Origin: Paludibacteraceae bacterium
GTDB taxonomy: Bacteria; Bacteroidota; Bacteroidia; Bacteroidales; Paludibacteraceae
Assembly (NCBI GenBank): GCA_016292775.1
Contig: JAEDFN010000002.1
Span: 1 to 64,000 of the forward strand
Reading direction: 5' to 3'
DNA length: 64,000 bases
A program made the translations under genes and the position numbers. Under the pieces are notes generated by a model. It saw only the letters and a list, made by a program, of their open reading frames with translations, had not been told where the DNA came from and did no database searches. Shown one piece after another: positions 28,041 to 37,370 of this stretch (positions are counted from its first letter, which is position 1; every line of letters begins with the position of its first letter).

Positions 28041-30500
28041 TTATCTTAATTTAGCATTTAATTTTTCTGTAAAGGCTTTGATGAGTTTTTGCATGATAGC
28101 ATCTATTTGCTTGTCGGTCAAAGTCTTTTCTTTGTCTTGAAGGGTGAAGTTTACTGCATATGATTTCTTACCGGCTTCAAGATTTTTACCTTCATAAACG
28201 TCGAAAAGTGTTACGGATTTCAATAATTTTTTCTCTGTTTCAAAAGCAATACTTTCTATTTGTTTGAATTCAACAGATTTGTCGATAAGTAAAGCCAAAT
28301 CTCGTTTTACTTCAGGGAATTTTGATAATTCAGTATAACTGATTTTGTGTTTGCCATATTCTTTTAAGAGTTGTTTCCATTGAATATCAGCATAGTATAC
28401 CGGATTTTCGATGTCGAATTGTTTTAATAATTTCGGAGATATAATACCTATTGTAGCCAATTCTTTTTCTCCGTTTGTAGTAATAACGAGGGCTTGAGTA
28501 TAGATTTCATTCGAAATTTCTTTCGTTTTTGTATTCATAATGTTTACTCCCATGCGGGTAAGGATATTATGAACGTAAGCTTTTAATTGGTAGAACGATA
28601 CTTCATTCGACTTCTCACTCCAGTTTAAAGATGTTTTATTACCTGTAATCCACAATCCTAAATGATATTCTTCGGAGTAGGCACTCATATGGGATGGGTC
28701 GTCGCACTTCTTTTCTTCGTGATAGTGGTAGCAATTACCGAATTCATAGAATTTTAAGTCCGGCATTTGGCGGTTTGCATTTCGGTTAATACTTTCCAAT
28801 CCACCGAAGAGTAGTGTTTGACGCATTACATTCAAGTCTGCACTAAGGCTATTCATTATTCGCACGCATTCTTTAGCGGGATATGTGTCAAGATGCTCGT
28901 AATAGCTTGATTTTGTAAGCGAATTATTCAGTATTTCATTGAAACCGCATGCAGTAAGTTGTTCTGAAATAAGGTTTTGACATTTGTCCGGATTTACGCC
29001 TTTGCTGAAGATAAGGTTGGAGTTCAGTTTGTCGTTAATTTCTACGTTATTATATCCGTATATGCGTAGGATATCTTCAATAACATCTACATCACGCTGA
29101 ACATCCACGCGGTAAGCGGGAACTTCTAATTTGTAAGTGCCGTTTTCTTTAGAAATAATTTGTATCTCCAAGCCCTCTAATATCCTTTCTATTTCAGCCT
29201 CTTCCAAATTTTTACCTATCAACGATTGAATTTTGTTTAAAGTAACTGTAACGGAGAAGTTATCAATTTTATTTGGATAAATATCTTGAATATCAGAAGA
29301 TATCTCACCTCCGGTAAACTCTTTGATAAGCATTGCGGCATATTTAAGAACGTAGATAGTGTTGTGAGGGTCGATTCCGCGTTCGTATCTGAAACTTGCG
29401 TCGGTATTTAGTCCGAATCTATGTGCGGTTTTACGTATTGATACAGGGTTAAAATAGGCCGATTCTATGAAAATATTTTTAGTGTTTTCTGTAACTCCCG
29501 AGTCTAATCCGCCGAAAACACCACCGATACACATTGGCTCTTCAGCATTGCAAATCATTAAATCTTCGGCGTTTAGGTTACGCTCTACACCATCGAGGGT
29601 GACGAATTTTGTGCCTTCGGCTACGGTGCAAACGTTAATTTCCCCTCCTTTAATTTTGTCGGCATCAAAGGCATGAAGAGGTTGTCCGAAAGCATGTAGG
29701 ATATAGTTTGTGGCATCAACAACGTTGTTTATAGGTCTTAATCCTATCACTTGCAATGCATTTTTGAGCCAGTCCGGCGACTCTTTTACTGTTGCATTGG
29801 TTACGGTAATGCCGGAATATCTCGGGCAACGAGTTGCATCTACTTTGTCAATTTTTATTTCAAGAGAGTGGTTGTCGATTTTAAAATCGTCTACCGATGG
29901 TTTTGTAAGTTTATAGTCTATACCGTGAGCATGGCAATAGGCGGCAAGGTCACGCGCTACACCATAATGGGATGTTGCATCCGAGCGATTCGGAGTAATA
30001 TCCACTTCGATAAGAGTGTCGTTCTCGATATGGAAATAATCTTTTGCTTCCATTCCTACAGGGGTATCGTTTGGTAGAACCATGATACCATCGTGAGATT
30101 TGCCAACACCAATTTCATCTTCGGCGCAAATCATACCAAAAGATTCCACGCCTCTTATTTTTGATTTTTTTATTGTAAAACTCTCTTCACCGCTATAAAG
30201 TACAGTACCTATTGTTGCAACGATTACTTTTTGACCGGCTGCTACGTTTGGGGCTCCGCATACTATTTGTAGCGGCTCTTGGCCTATTGTTACCGTAGTT
30301 ACGTGTAGATGGTCGGAATTTTCGTGGTTTACGCAGGTTAATACTTCCCCTACTACGAGACCTTTTAATCCGCCTTTTATGCTTTCTACCTCTTCTACAC
30401 AACCTACTTCCAAACCAATAGATGTTAATATTTTTGCAATTTCTTCTGCTGTTAAGTTAGTAGTAATGTACTTTTTAAGCCAATTGTATGATATGTTCAT
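28041..30500 (-). CDS. pheT: Phenylalanyl-tRNA synthetase beta subunit
   Basis: An 819-aa, full-length PheT. In order: an N-terminal tRNA-binding domain (about residues 40-150, VVGEVLTCVNHENSDHLHV), B3/B4 editing domain (SDATSHYGVARDLA), B5 domain (RYERGIDP, VDVIEDILRIYGYNN) and C-terminal ferredoxin-like anticodon-binding domain (ELSKFPEVKRDLALLIDK). With PheS it charges tRNA-Phe. pheS is not adjacent here, as is usual in Bacteroidales. A -7 box TAACTTTG lies at 30584-30591. Confidence 0.97.
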   Translation of the reverse strand: MNISYNWLKKYITTNLTAEEIAKILTSIGLEVGCVEEVESIKGGLKGLVVGEVLTCVNHENSDHLHVTTVTIGQEPLQIVCGAPNVAAGQKVIVATIGTVLYSGEESFTIKKSKIRGVESFGMICAEDEIGVGKSHDGIMVLPNDTPVGMEAKDYFHIENDTLIEVDITPNRSDATSHYGVARDLAAYCHAHGIDYKLTKPSVDDFKIDNHSLEIKIDKVDATRCPRYSGITVTNATVKESPDWLKNALQVIGLRPINNVVDATNYILHAFGQPLHAFDADKIKGGEINVCTVAEGTKFVTLDGVERNLNAEDLMICNAEEPMCIGGVFGGLDSGVTENTKNIFIESAYFNPVSIRKTAHRFGLNTDASFRYERGIDPHNTIYVLKYAAMLIKEFTGGEISSDIQDIYPNKIDNFSVTVTLNKIQSLIGKNLEEAEIERILEGLEIQIISKENGTYKLEVPAYRVDVQRDVDVIEDILRIYGYNNVEINDKLNSNLIFSKGVNPDKCQNLISEQLTACGFNEILNNSLTKSSYYEHLDTYPAKECVRIMNSLSADLNVMRQTLLFGGLESINRNANRQMPDLKFYEFGNCYHYHEEKKCDDPSHMSAYSEEYHLGLWITGNKTSLNWSEKSNEVSFYQLKAYVHNILTRMGVNIMNTKTKEISNEIYTQALVITTNGEKELATIGIISPKLLKQFDIENPVYYADIQWKQLLKEYGKHKISYTELSKFPEVKRDLALLIDKSVEFKQIESIAFETEKKLLKSVTLFDVYEGKNLEAGKKSYAVNFTLQDKEKTLTDKQIDAIMQKLIKAFTEKLNAKLR

Positions 30501-30591
30501 ATTTATAAAATGTTGTTAATTAACTATTTAACAGGTGGTGTGACATTGTGTTTCGTTGAAAATTGATATTGCACACCTAAGTACAAAGTTA
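30501..30591 (-). promoter_or_regulatory. pheT promoter (-7 box) and leader
   Basis: A minus-strand TAACTTTG (30584-30591) matches the Bacteroidetes -7 box, but no -33 TTTG occurs at 19 bases. The leader of about 75 nt could pair GGTGTG with CACACC around a loop of about 28 bases. No T-box and no Phe-rich leader peptide are visible. Confidence 0.5.
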
Positions 30592-30625
30592 GTTATTTTT
30601 TTTGTTATTATGTTGATTATTACTA

Positions 30626-30671
30626 AAAAAAAGAGGTTATGCCACATTTTTTATTGACACAACCTCTTTTT
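30626..30671 (-). terminator. Terminator after tRNA-Pro
   Basis: Arms AAAAAGAGGTTaTG and CAcAACCTCTTTTT flank a loop of about 18 bases and lie 29 bp past the tRNA. A-rich and T-rich flanks make it potentially bidirectional. Confidence 0.75.
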
Positions 30672-30699
30672 AGGTGATAAAATTCTAGTAATGATTTTG

Positions 30700-30774
30700 T
30701 CGGGATACCGGGATTTGAACCCGGGACCTCTTGCTCCCGAAGCAAGCGCGCTAACCGGGCTGCGCTACATCCCG
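30700..30774 (-). tRNA. tRNA-Pro (anticodon CGG)
   Basis: A 75-nt cloverleaf on the minus strand. The acceptor stem is CGGGATG/TATCCCG (one G-T), the D arm GCGC/GCGC. The anticodon stem CTTGC/GCAAG encloses the loop TTCGGGA, giving anticodon CGG (reads CCG, proline). The T arm is CCGGG-TTCAAAT-CCCGG. The discriminator is A, and 3' CCA is not encoded, so it must be added post-transcriptionally. Confidence 0.97.
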
Positions 30775-30795
30775 ATCATTGATTTTTTGCGAGTG

Positions 30796-30803
30796 CAAAG
30801 TTA
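30796..30803 (-). promoter_or_regulatory. -7 box for tRNA-Pro
   Basis: A minus-strand TAACTTTG 21 bp before the tRNA's first base. A TTG lies 22 bases upstream, longer than the standard 19, so the -33 box is weak or absent. Confidence 0.5.
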
Positions 30804-30889
30804 CTGTTTTTATTAATAAGTTACGCAATTTTTCTTTAGGAAATTTTATGCACTTTGTATCTATTTGATTATTAGTTTTTTTTGTGTTG

Positions 30890-31813
30890 TTAATTTTGTG
30901 AATTTATATATTCCATACACTCTTTTACTCTATTATCTACGTCTTGAGTTCCGTCAATCCAATGAATTTTTATTCCTCTTTTTTCCATTCCTCTAAACCA
31001 AGTCATCTGTCTTTTTGCGAATTGGTGAATAGCGATTTCTAATAATTTTACCATTTCGTTGTATTGCAATTCTCCTATCAAGTATTGCGTGATGAATTTG
31101 TATTCCAATCCGTAGTATATTAAATCATCGGGTTTTATACCGGAATCCAATAAATTTTTTACCTCTTCTACCATTCCTGTATTGAGGCGTTGTATCAGTC
31201 GGTCGGAAATTCTTTTTCTACGTAATTCTCTATCCACGTCAACGCCGATAATTATGGAGTCAATACCCTTTAAATCAGTAGGTTTTTCGTTGTGTTTATA
31301 ATAGTAGTCGGCTATTTCTATAGCTCTAATAGCTCGTTGTTTCGTTTCTAAATCTGTAGTATTATGTGCTTTATAGTCGGGGTAACTTTGAAGTATAGCA
31401 GCTAATTCGTCGATAGTTTTATCTTTTAATTTCTGTCTTAACTCTTCATTGGGTTTGATTTCTATCATATTATATCCTTTGAGCACGGTTTCGAGATATA
31501 ATCCGCTACCACCGCAAAGGATAGCTTGTTTTCCCCTTTGTTCAATATCATTCTTGGCTTTATGAAAATCCCGGTAAAATTCGTAGATGTTATATTTATA
31601 TCCGGCGGGGCGGATATCAATAAGATGGTATGGTATTTTTATTCCGTTAATAGTATAGTCGTCAATATCTTTACCGGTGCCGATATCCATACCTTTGTAT
31701 ATTTGACGTGAGTCGCCACTAATAATCTCGCCGTTCATCTTTAGAGCAAGGTGAGCGGCGAGAGTAGTTTTTCCTGTAGCTGTTGCACCTAATATTGTGA
31801 TGAGTTTGTGCAT
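30890..31813 (-). CDS. miaA: tRNA dimethylallyltransferase MiaA
   Basis: A 307-aa enzyme that transfers dimethylallyl to A37 of tRNAs reading UNN codons. It has the P-loop LGATATGKT (residues 8-16), SGDSRQIYKGMDIGTGK, HLIDI, and the LCGGSGLYLE segment typical of MiaA. The C-terminal RQMTWFRGMEKRGI binds tRNA. It is the last gene of the FKBP operon (9-bp gap). Length is normal. Confidence 0.97.
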   Translation of the reverse strand: MHKLITILGATATGKTTLAAHLALKMNGEIISGDSRQIYKGMDIGTGKDIDDYTINGIKIPYHLIDIRPAGYKYNIYEFYRDFHKAKNDIEQRGKQAILCGGSGLYLETVLKGYNMIEIKPNEELRQKLKDKTIDELAAILQSYPDYKAHNTTDLETKQRAIRAIEIADYYYKHNEKPTDLKGIDSIIIGVDVDRELRRKRISDRLIQRLNTGMVEEVKNLLDSGIKPDDLIYYGLEYKFITQYLIGELQYNEMVKLLEIAIHQFAKRQMTWFRGMEKRGIKIHWIDGTQDVDNRVKECMEYINSQN

Positions 31814-31822
31814 AAGCTTATT

Positions 31823-33052
31823 TTATTTTCCTTTTATTATCTGTAATATTTCTATTTCGAAAGTCATTATCGACAATGGAGGGATAGGGTCGCTAGGGTC
31901 TGTTTTTTTATCGTGGCGGTTGTAAATAGTGAATTTACTGCCTGCCGGCATTTGGGTAAATATCTCTTTCCAAGCAGGTGTCATATTGTATAAGGATAAT
32001 TTTATCGGTTTCCCTTTTTTGTAGCTATTGTCAATCTCTTTTTCGCCTCTGATAGATATTATGGAATGTGCTAATATAGTGTCGTTTACCGTAGCAATTT
32101 CACCTTCTCCTTTTTTATGAATTTCGTATTGTACGTTCTTATCAGTTGTTTCAAAAACATTTTCTTTTTTTAGATTCTCTTCAAAGAAATTGTCGTGTTC
32201 TTTTTTACTTTCATTAATCTCTTCTTTAATTTTTGAAGACCTTGATTGGAAATAATTTGTAAGCATATCCAACGCCTCTTTTTCTTCTATTAGAGGTGTT
32301 TTGTCTTCAAAATAGCAGAAGAAACCGGCAAGTAATATATCTTCTGATTTTACAAAATCGGAGTCGTTGAAGATTATTGTGTTGTCTGCAAATCTTTTTT
32401 TGAAGTTATTGTAACCTTTTATTCCTTCCAAGTAAGCGGATTTGCTACCATCCATAGCTTCAAAGAGATTTTTACAAAAGATTTCTTTAAATTCTTTTGA
32501 AGTATCGGTTTTCAGAACCATATTACGTATTTGGTGCCCGTTTAAGAAGCCCATGATATAATTTGCCGTGTCAACTTCTTCTTTTGTAAGAGGAGTATGT
32601 ACCTTATTTTGTATCCATTTTTGGGCTGAGCGAGAGTCCTTAACCCAGTCTCTCAAATATATTGCGTCGGTAATTCCTTGGCAAATTATGTCAATGTTAT
32701 TAACGATATTTGAGTCACCAAAAAGGAATCCGTCTTTTAGAATATAGTTGAAATTATCGCCCATCATTATACCATTGTATATAGCTCTAATTTGGTCTTT
32801 ATCAAGGTCTTTGTTATTATAAAGAAAGTTGAATCCTTTTATGACGTTTGATTTGTCTTCGGCAGTAATAGTATCGTTTTTCTTTAAAAGAGCGTCACGA
32901 ACAATAGTCATTTCTTTAATACCGACGGCATAATTTAAAGAATCGTTTTTAGATTGTAAAGAAATATTACAATGACTGTTGTTACAAGAATTTGTAACAA
33001 CAGTCATAGCAAGTGAAAATATAAGAAATGCAATTATTTTAAGTTTCTTCAT
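31823..33052 (-). CDS. FKBP-like lipoprotein with degenerate PPIase domain
   Basis: A 409-aa predicted lipoprotein (SLAMTVVTNSCNN, lipidated C23). The N-terminal 300 residues follow the same plan as its two upstream paralogues: FKBP_N-like dimerisation/chaperone helices with SLNYAVGIKE and FLNGHQIRN. The C-terminal FKBP domain (about residues 305-405) has lost the active-site FD pair and the Y/I/F pocket residues but keeps W in TPAWKEIF and the strand FEIEILQI. It is unlikely to have prolyl isomerase activity; a chaperone or binding role is more likely. Its start overlaps the upstream gene's stop (TAATG). Confidence 0.8.
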   Translation of the reverse strand: MKKLKIIAFLIFSLAMTVVTNSCNNSHCNISLQSKNDSLNYAVGIKEMTIVRDALLKKNDTITAEDKSNVIKGFNFLYNNKDLDKDQIRAIYNGIMMGDNFNYILKDGFLFGDSNIVNNIDIICQGITDAIYLRDWVKDSRSAQKWIQNKVHTPLTKEEVDTANYIMGFLNGHQIRNMVLKTDTSKEFKEIFCKNLFEAMDGSKSAYLEGIKGYNNFKKRFADNTIIFNDSDFVKSEDILLAGFFCYFEDKTPLIEEKEALDMLTNYFQSRSSKIKEEINESKKEHDNFFEENLKKENVFETTDKNVQYEIHKKGEGEIATVNDTILAHSIISIRGEKEIDNSYKKGKPIKLSLYNMTPAWKEIFTQMPAGSKFTIYNRHDKKTDPSDPIPPLSIMTFEIEILQIIKGK

Positions 33053-34344
33053 TATTTTACTATTTGTATTAATTCGATTTTAAAAATCAATGTAGCATAT
33101 GGAGGAATTACATTACTTGCACCATTAGATCCGTAGGCAAGATTATAAGGGATGTAGAAAATATAAGTAGAGCCTTCAGACATCAATTGCAAACCTTCTG
33201 TCCATCCTTTAATCACTTGGGTTGGCACAAATTCAATAGGTTCGCCTCGTTGATAAGAGCTGTCGAATATTGTGCCGTCAATTAATTTGCCTTCGTAATG
33301 AACCTTAACGGTGCTTGATTCAGTAGGTTTTGCTCCTGTACCTTGTTTGATAATTTCGTATTGAAGTCCGGACTCGGTGGTAGTAACTTCCGGTCTTAAT
33401 GCATTATTTTGTAAGAAAGCAAAACCCTCTTGTTGATTTTTAATAGCCTCGTTTTGATTTAATTGTGCTTGAGTAGCCATTCTCTCACTTTGAATTTTTT
33501 GGCCTAAACTATCAATGAAGTTTTTTGATTGTTCAAAGTTTAATGCGGCTTTTGGATTTTGCATGATTCCATCGATTAATCCGTTGAGTACCATTGGTTT
33601 GTTTACCGGGATTTTTTCTGAATCAAAGAAATTTTGAATATTGCCGATTTGCTCCCAAAGTAAATGACCCAACATTTCGCCTTTGCTGAAGTTTGAAATA
33701 TTGTCACTATTTTTGATGTATGAATTATAGCCGTTTACAAGGGCGTCTATCAAGTGAGATGCAGTGTCGCCTTTTACCATGTGCTTTAGTATGTTTTGAC
33801 CATTCATGAATCCGAAGAAGAGCGAAATACTATCTGCCAAAGATTGGCTGAGATTAATATTTTCTCCTGTTTGTAATGGAGTAAAAACATGTTCGTTGAT
33901 AAAAGAAGAATACTCATTTAAATTAAAATTATCGTTGTCTTTTCTCAAAGCATAGATAATACCTTTTGAAACGGAATCGATATTCAGTTTAAACCCTTCA
34001 ACAGGGATTAGTTTTTCGCTATCCTCGTTTGCAATTTTTAACATGCTTTCTGCTATGGTTTTACCATTCAAATTCGCATTTGCCGTAGCGTCTTTATCTT
34101 TATATGCAGATTCGAGGCCTAAGCAGAAAGAGATTAGGTTTTTTAATTTAAGAGTATCGCCTTTGAGTACATCAAAACGGTTTTGAACACCGGAAGCATA
34201 CCCCATAGCATAATTTAAGGAGTCGCTTGTGGTGGTTAACTCTGTAGCTGTTAATTTTTTAAAATTGCGTTTTTTAGTCTGTGCATTTAATGTCACTGAT
34301 GGTATTAACGCAATGATTAACAGTAATATAAATAATTTTTTCAT
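33052..34344 (-). CDS. FKBP-type peptidyl-prolyl isomerase, exported
   Basis: A 430-aa protein with a cleavable signal peptide (LFILLLIIALIPSVTLNAQ) and no lipobox cysteine, unlike its neighbours. An N-terminal helical region holds two FKBP_N-like units (SLNYAMGYASGVQNR; SLFFGFMNGQNILK). The C-terminal FKBP domain is complete: [57 protein letters not shown]. These include the Tyr, Phe-Asp, Val-Ile, Trp, Tyr and Phe pocket residues. It probably assists folding of envelope proteins in the periplasm. Confidence 0.92.
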   Translation of the reverse strand: MKKLFILLLIIALIPSVTLNAQTKKRNFKKLTATELTTTSDSLNYAMGYASGVQNRFDVLKGDTLKLKNLISFCLGLESAYKDKDATANANLNGKTIAESMLKIANEDSEKLIPVEGFKLNIDSVSKGIIYALRKDNDNFNLNEYSSFINEHVFTPLQTGENINLSQSLADSISLFFGFMNGQNILKHMVKGDTASHLIDALVNGYNSYIKNSDNISNFSKGEMLGHLLWEQIGNIQNFFDSEKIPVNKPMVLNGLIDGIMQNPKAALNFEQSKNFIDSLGQKIQSERMATQAQLNQNEAIKNQQEGFAFLQNNALRPEVTTTESGLQYEIIKQGTGAKPTESSTVKVHYEGKLIDGTIFDSSYQRGEPIEFVPTQVIKGWTEGLQLMSEGSTYIFYIPYNLAYGSNGASNVIPPYATLIFKIELIQIVK

Positions 34345-34357
34345 ATGGGTTGTCTAA

Positions 34358-35599
34358 TTATTTTTCTTCTTCTACTATATCGAGTAATTCAACTTCGAAA
34401 ATAAGAGTAGAGAAAGGTTTTATTGTTTCGCTAACTTCTCTATCGCCATAAGCGAGGTCGTAAGGGATGTAAAGTTTCCATTTAGATCCTACAGGCATAA
34501 GTTGAAGTGCTTCTGTCCATCCTTTTATTACTTGAGAAACGCCGAAAGTAGCAGGTTCATTACGCTCTACAGAACTGTCGAATACAGTGCCATCGATTAG
34601 TGTGCCGTGATAATGCACCTTAACCATATCAGTAGCAGTTGGTGTTTTACCTTTTCCTTGTTTGATAATTTCGTATTGTAAACCACTTTCTGTTGTTTTT
34701 ACTTCAGGGCGTTCTTTATTTGTTGCCAAGAAATCTTCACCTTGTTTTTTGTTGTCGGAGTAAAGAAGTGCATTTTCTTCTTGTATCTTTTGTTGTGCTT
34801 GAAGATATTTTTTCATTTGAAAAGATTGTACAAATTCTTGACTCTTTTCTAATGTTGTGTAAGTTTCGTCCTTATCAAAAGCATCTATTACACCTCTTTT
34901 TACTAATTCTATATTGCAAACGGTATTTAAGTCGAAAAGAGATTCATCTTTGCCAATATTATTTGCTATTTCATTTCCTACAAAAAAAGCTTGTTTCTCA
35001 ATGTAATTATCAGCATTTACATCGGAGAATGCTTTTTTGAATTTTTCGATTTCTTTAGGGTCACTGTTTATTACATTTTGATTCATAATATTTTTTACAT
35101 CTGAATAAACAATGTAATAATTCAGTTTTTTAACATCATCTGTTGTTATTTCTTGTTTATTCATTGCTTTTTTGAAGGTATCGTTAATAAACTCTCGTAT
35201 TTGATTATCATCCAATTCGCTTTCTTTTTTATCAAGAGCATCGAAAATACCTCTTTTAATTTCGTCGTAATCAGCCACTAATGCGGAGTCTCCATTAATA
35301 AAGCCATCTTTACATAATTGACCGTAGATAAAGATACCTAAACTGGTACCCATTTGTGCGTTTTCAGATTCTTCTTTTGTTCCTTTAAATCCTTTTTCGA
35401 TATGTTTTTTATATACACTTATTTTTGTTGAGTCGATTTGTTTAATGAAATTTAATTGTTGAGTTCCAACCAAATATCCTATGTTATAAGATAAAGAGTC
35501 GGCTTCGTTAGTCATTTCAACTGCTTTTTTATTACCGCAAGAAGAAAAGATTAATAAAGTAGCGGCAATTACTAATAAAAATATTTTTTTCATATTCAT
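34358..35599 (-). CDS. FKBP-type peptidyl-prolyl isomerase lipoprotein
   Basis: A 413-aa lipoprotein ([14 protein letters not shown]21). It has FKBP_N-like helical units ([29 protein letters not shown]) before a complete C-terminal FKBP domain ([60 protein letters not shown]). Active-site residues are intact. The C-terminal domain is nearly identical over stretches to the upstream 198-aa paralogue (for example [16 protein letters not shown]), so recent duplication is likely. It lies 12 bp after that gene. Confidence 0.92.
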   Translation of the reverse strand: MNMKKIFLLVIAATLLIFSSCGNKKAVEMTNEADSLSYNIGYLVGTQQLNFIKQIDSTKISVYKKHIEKGFKGTKEESENAQMGTSLGIFIYGQLCKDGFINGDSALVADYDEIKRGIFDALDKKESELDDNQIREFINDTFKKAMNKQEITTDDVKKLNYYIVYSDVKNIMNQNVINSDPKEIEKFKKAFSDVNADNYIEKQAFFVGNEIANNIGKDESLFDLNTVCNIELVKRGVIDAFDKDETYTTLEKSQEFVQSFQMKKYLQAQQKIQEENALLYSDNKKQGEDFLATNKERPEVKTTESGLQYEIIKQGKGKTPTATDMVKVHYHGTLIDGTVFDSSVERNEPATFGVSQVIKGWTEALQLMPVGSKWKLYIPYDLAYGDREVSETIKPFSTLIFEVELLDIVEEEK

Positions 35600-35611
35600 T
35601 TCTGTTTTTAT

Positions 35612-36208
35612 TTATTTTACAATATCTAATAATTCTACTTCAAAGATTAATGCAGAGTAAGGTTGAATCATACTTCCTGCGCCTCTTTCACCATAAGCTA
35701 AGTTATAAGGGATGAAGAGTTTCCATTTAGAACCTACAGGCATAAGTTGTAAAGCTTCCACCCATCCTTGTATCACTTGAGTTACACCGAAAACTGCAGG
35801 TTCACCGCGTTTTACGGAACTATCGAATACGGTACCATCTATTAATGTGCCATGGTAGTGTACTTTAACTTTATCATTAGCAGTTGGTATGGCGCCTTTT
35901 CCTTCGGTAATGATTTCGTATTGCAGACCGCTATCAAGGGTTTTTACTCCTTCGCGTTTTGCGTTTTCTTTAAGAAATTCTTCACCGGCTTTACGTTTGT
36001 CTGCAGAAGCAGCCTCTTTTTCTTCTTGTAATTTAGTGAAATAGGTATTTAAAAGTTGTTGTGCTTCTTGAATGTCAATTTCTAATGGTTTATGTTCACA
36101 CATTGCTTCAACTCCACGAGCAAAAGAGTTGTAGTCTATTCCTTTAATTCCGCTTTCTGCCAAATGTTGACCGAAACTGAGGCCTATGGCATAACTTGTT
36201 TTGTCCAT
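35612..36208 (-). CDS. FKBP-type peptidyl-prolyl isomerase, cytoplasmic (FklB-like)
   Basis: A 198-aa protein with no signal peptide: a short FKBP_N dimerisation region (SYAIGLSFGQHLAESGIKG) and a complete FKBP domain ([65 protein letters not shown]). It is the first gene of the four-FKBP/miaA operon and, being unexported, differs in compartment from the others. A textbook promoter lies upstream. Confidence 0.93.
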   Translation of the reverse strand: MDKTSYAIGLSFGQHLAESGIKGIDYNSFARGVEAMCEHKPLEIDIQEAQQLLNTYFTKLQEEKEAASADKRKAGEEFLKENAKREGVKTLDSGLQYEIITEGKGAIPTANDKVKVHYHGTLIDGTVFDSSVKRGEPAVFGVTQVIQGWVEALQLMPVGSKWKLFIPYNLAYGERGAGSMIQPYSALIFEVELLDIVK

Positions 36209-36242
36209 TTTTGATATCTGTTTTTTATTGTTTTTACTTTTG

Positions 36243-36273
36243 CAAAGGTATAAAAATTAATTGATGTGGCAAA
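36243..36273 (-). promoter_or_regulatory. Promoter of the FKBP-miaA operon
   Basis: On the minus strand TTTG, exactly 19 bases, TACCTTTG: a perfect match to both Bacteroidetes promoter boxes. The -33 box sits just past the pyrB stop codon, so the FKBP operon starts right where the pyr operon ends. Start of transcription is expected near 36236-36240. Confidence 0.88.
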
Positions 36274-36275
36274 TA

Positions 36276-37364
36276 TTATTTTTCCGGCATCGGGGATTGG
36301 CAATATATACACCTATATTCATTACCTTCTTTTGAGTATAGATTCGGTTGTTTTTCTATTGTGGTAATACAATGAGGGTTGGTGCATTTTGGTCCTTCTT
36401 TAGTCTCTTTTTTCTCTTCTACTGCTGTTTTGTTTTGTTCCTTCCATTGTAAAAGGGTATAAATAAGGGCCATTCTCACATATTTTCCGTTTCGTACTTG
36501 GCGGAAATATGCAGCACGAGGGTCATCGTCCACCTCTTGGGTTATTTCATTTACTCTTGGAAGTGGGTGAAGTACTATCATATTGGATTTTCCGAGTTGC
36601 ATTTTTTCTTTGTCGAGAATAAAGCTGTCTTTTAGTCGTTCGTAGTCTGCTTTATTGGCAAATCTCTCTTGCTGAACTCGAGTCATATATAGCACGTCAA
36701 GCATAGGGATAGCCTCTTCGAGTGATGATATTTCTACAAATTCCGGTAGGTTTCTGTTATTGCAAATTATCTCCACATCGTGTTTTACATATTCCGGAAG
36801 ACGTAATTCATCAGGTGCAATAAGTACGAATTTAATATTATCGTATTGGCACATTGCTTTGATAAGAGAGTGTACGGTTCTACCATATTTTAAGTCCCCG
36901 CAAAGGCCGATAGTAAGGTTGTTGAATCTACCTATTTCACGGTGAATAGTGAGCATATCGGTGAGCGTTTGAGTAGGGTGGCTATGGCCTCCGTCACCGG
37001 CATTAATAATCGGAATTTCAGAGTATTGTGATGCGATATACGGGGCACCCTCTTTCGGGTGACGCATGGCAATAATATCTGCAAATTGGGATATAACGCG
37101 TACTGTATCGGCTACCGTTTCTCCTTTGCTGACGGAAGAACTTGCTGCGTCGGAGAATCCTAATACATTGCCTCCGAGCTCCATCATGGCGGCGGTGAAA
37201 CTTAATCTTGTGCGTGTGCTTGGTTCATAGAATAGGGTAGCTAATTTTTTCCCTTTGCATACTTCACTATACTTCTCTTTATGGTTGATGATGTCGGTAG
37301 CCAGATTCATTAAATCATCTATCTCTTTGGTTGATAGATTGGTAGGCTCAATAAGATGTCTCAT
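36276..37364 (-). CDS. pyrB: Aspartate carbamoyltransferase with fused C-terminal zinc motif
   Basis: A 362-aa protein. Residues 1 to about 305 are a complete ATCase catalytic chain: carbamoyl-phosphate loop [10 protein letters not shown] (STRTR 49-53), [21 protein letters not shown], and RMALIYTLL at the end. A Lys/Glu linker of about 20 residues leads to C327-x4-C332-x19-C352-x2-C355 (CTNPHC ... CIYC). This matches the zinc-site pattern of the PyrI regulatory chain, which in E. coli contacts PyrB. There is no space for PyrI's N-terminal nucleotide-binding domain. It is the last gene of the pyr operon, 6 bp after pyrE. The enzyme forms carbamoyl-aspartate for UMP synthesis. Confidence 0.95.
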   Translation of the reverse strand: MRHLIEPTNLSTKEIDDLMNLATDIINHKEKYSEVCKGKKLATLFYEPSTRTRLSFTAAMMELGGNVLGFSDAASSSVSKGETVADTVRVISQFADIIAMRHPKEGAPYIASQYSEIPIINAGDGGHSHPTQTLTDMLTIHREIGRFNNLTIGLCGDLKYGRTVHSLIKAMCQYDNIKFVLIAPDELRLPEYVKHDVEIICNNRNLPEFVEISSLEEAIPMLDVLYMTRVQQERFANKADYERLKDSFILDKEKMQLGKSNMIVLHPLPRVNEITQEVDDDPRAAYFRQVRNGKYVRMALIYTLLQWKEQNKTAVEEKKETKEGPKCTNPHCITTIEKQPNLYSKEGNEYRCIYCQSPMPEK

Positions 37365-37370
37365 CGTAGT

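Noticed and set aside
30501..30583. T-box or Phe leader-peptide attenuator for pheT
   Set aside because: No T-box sequence and no Phe codon cluster; the only short ORF (MSHHLLNS) has none, and the hairpin is only six base pairs.
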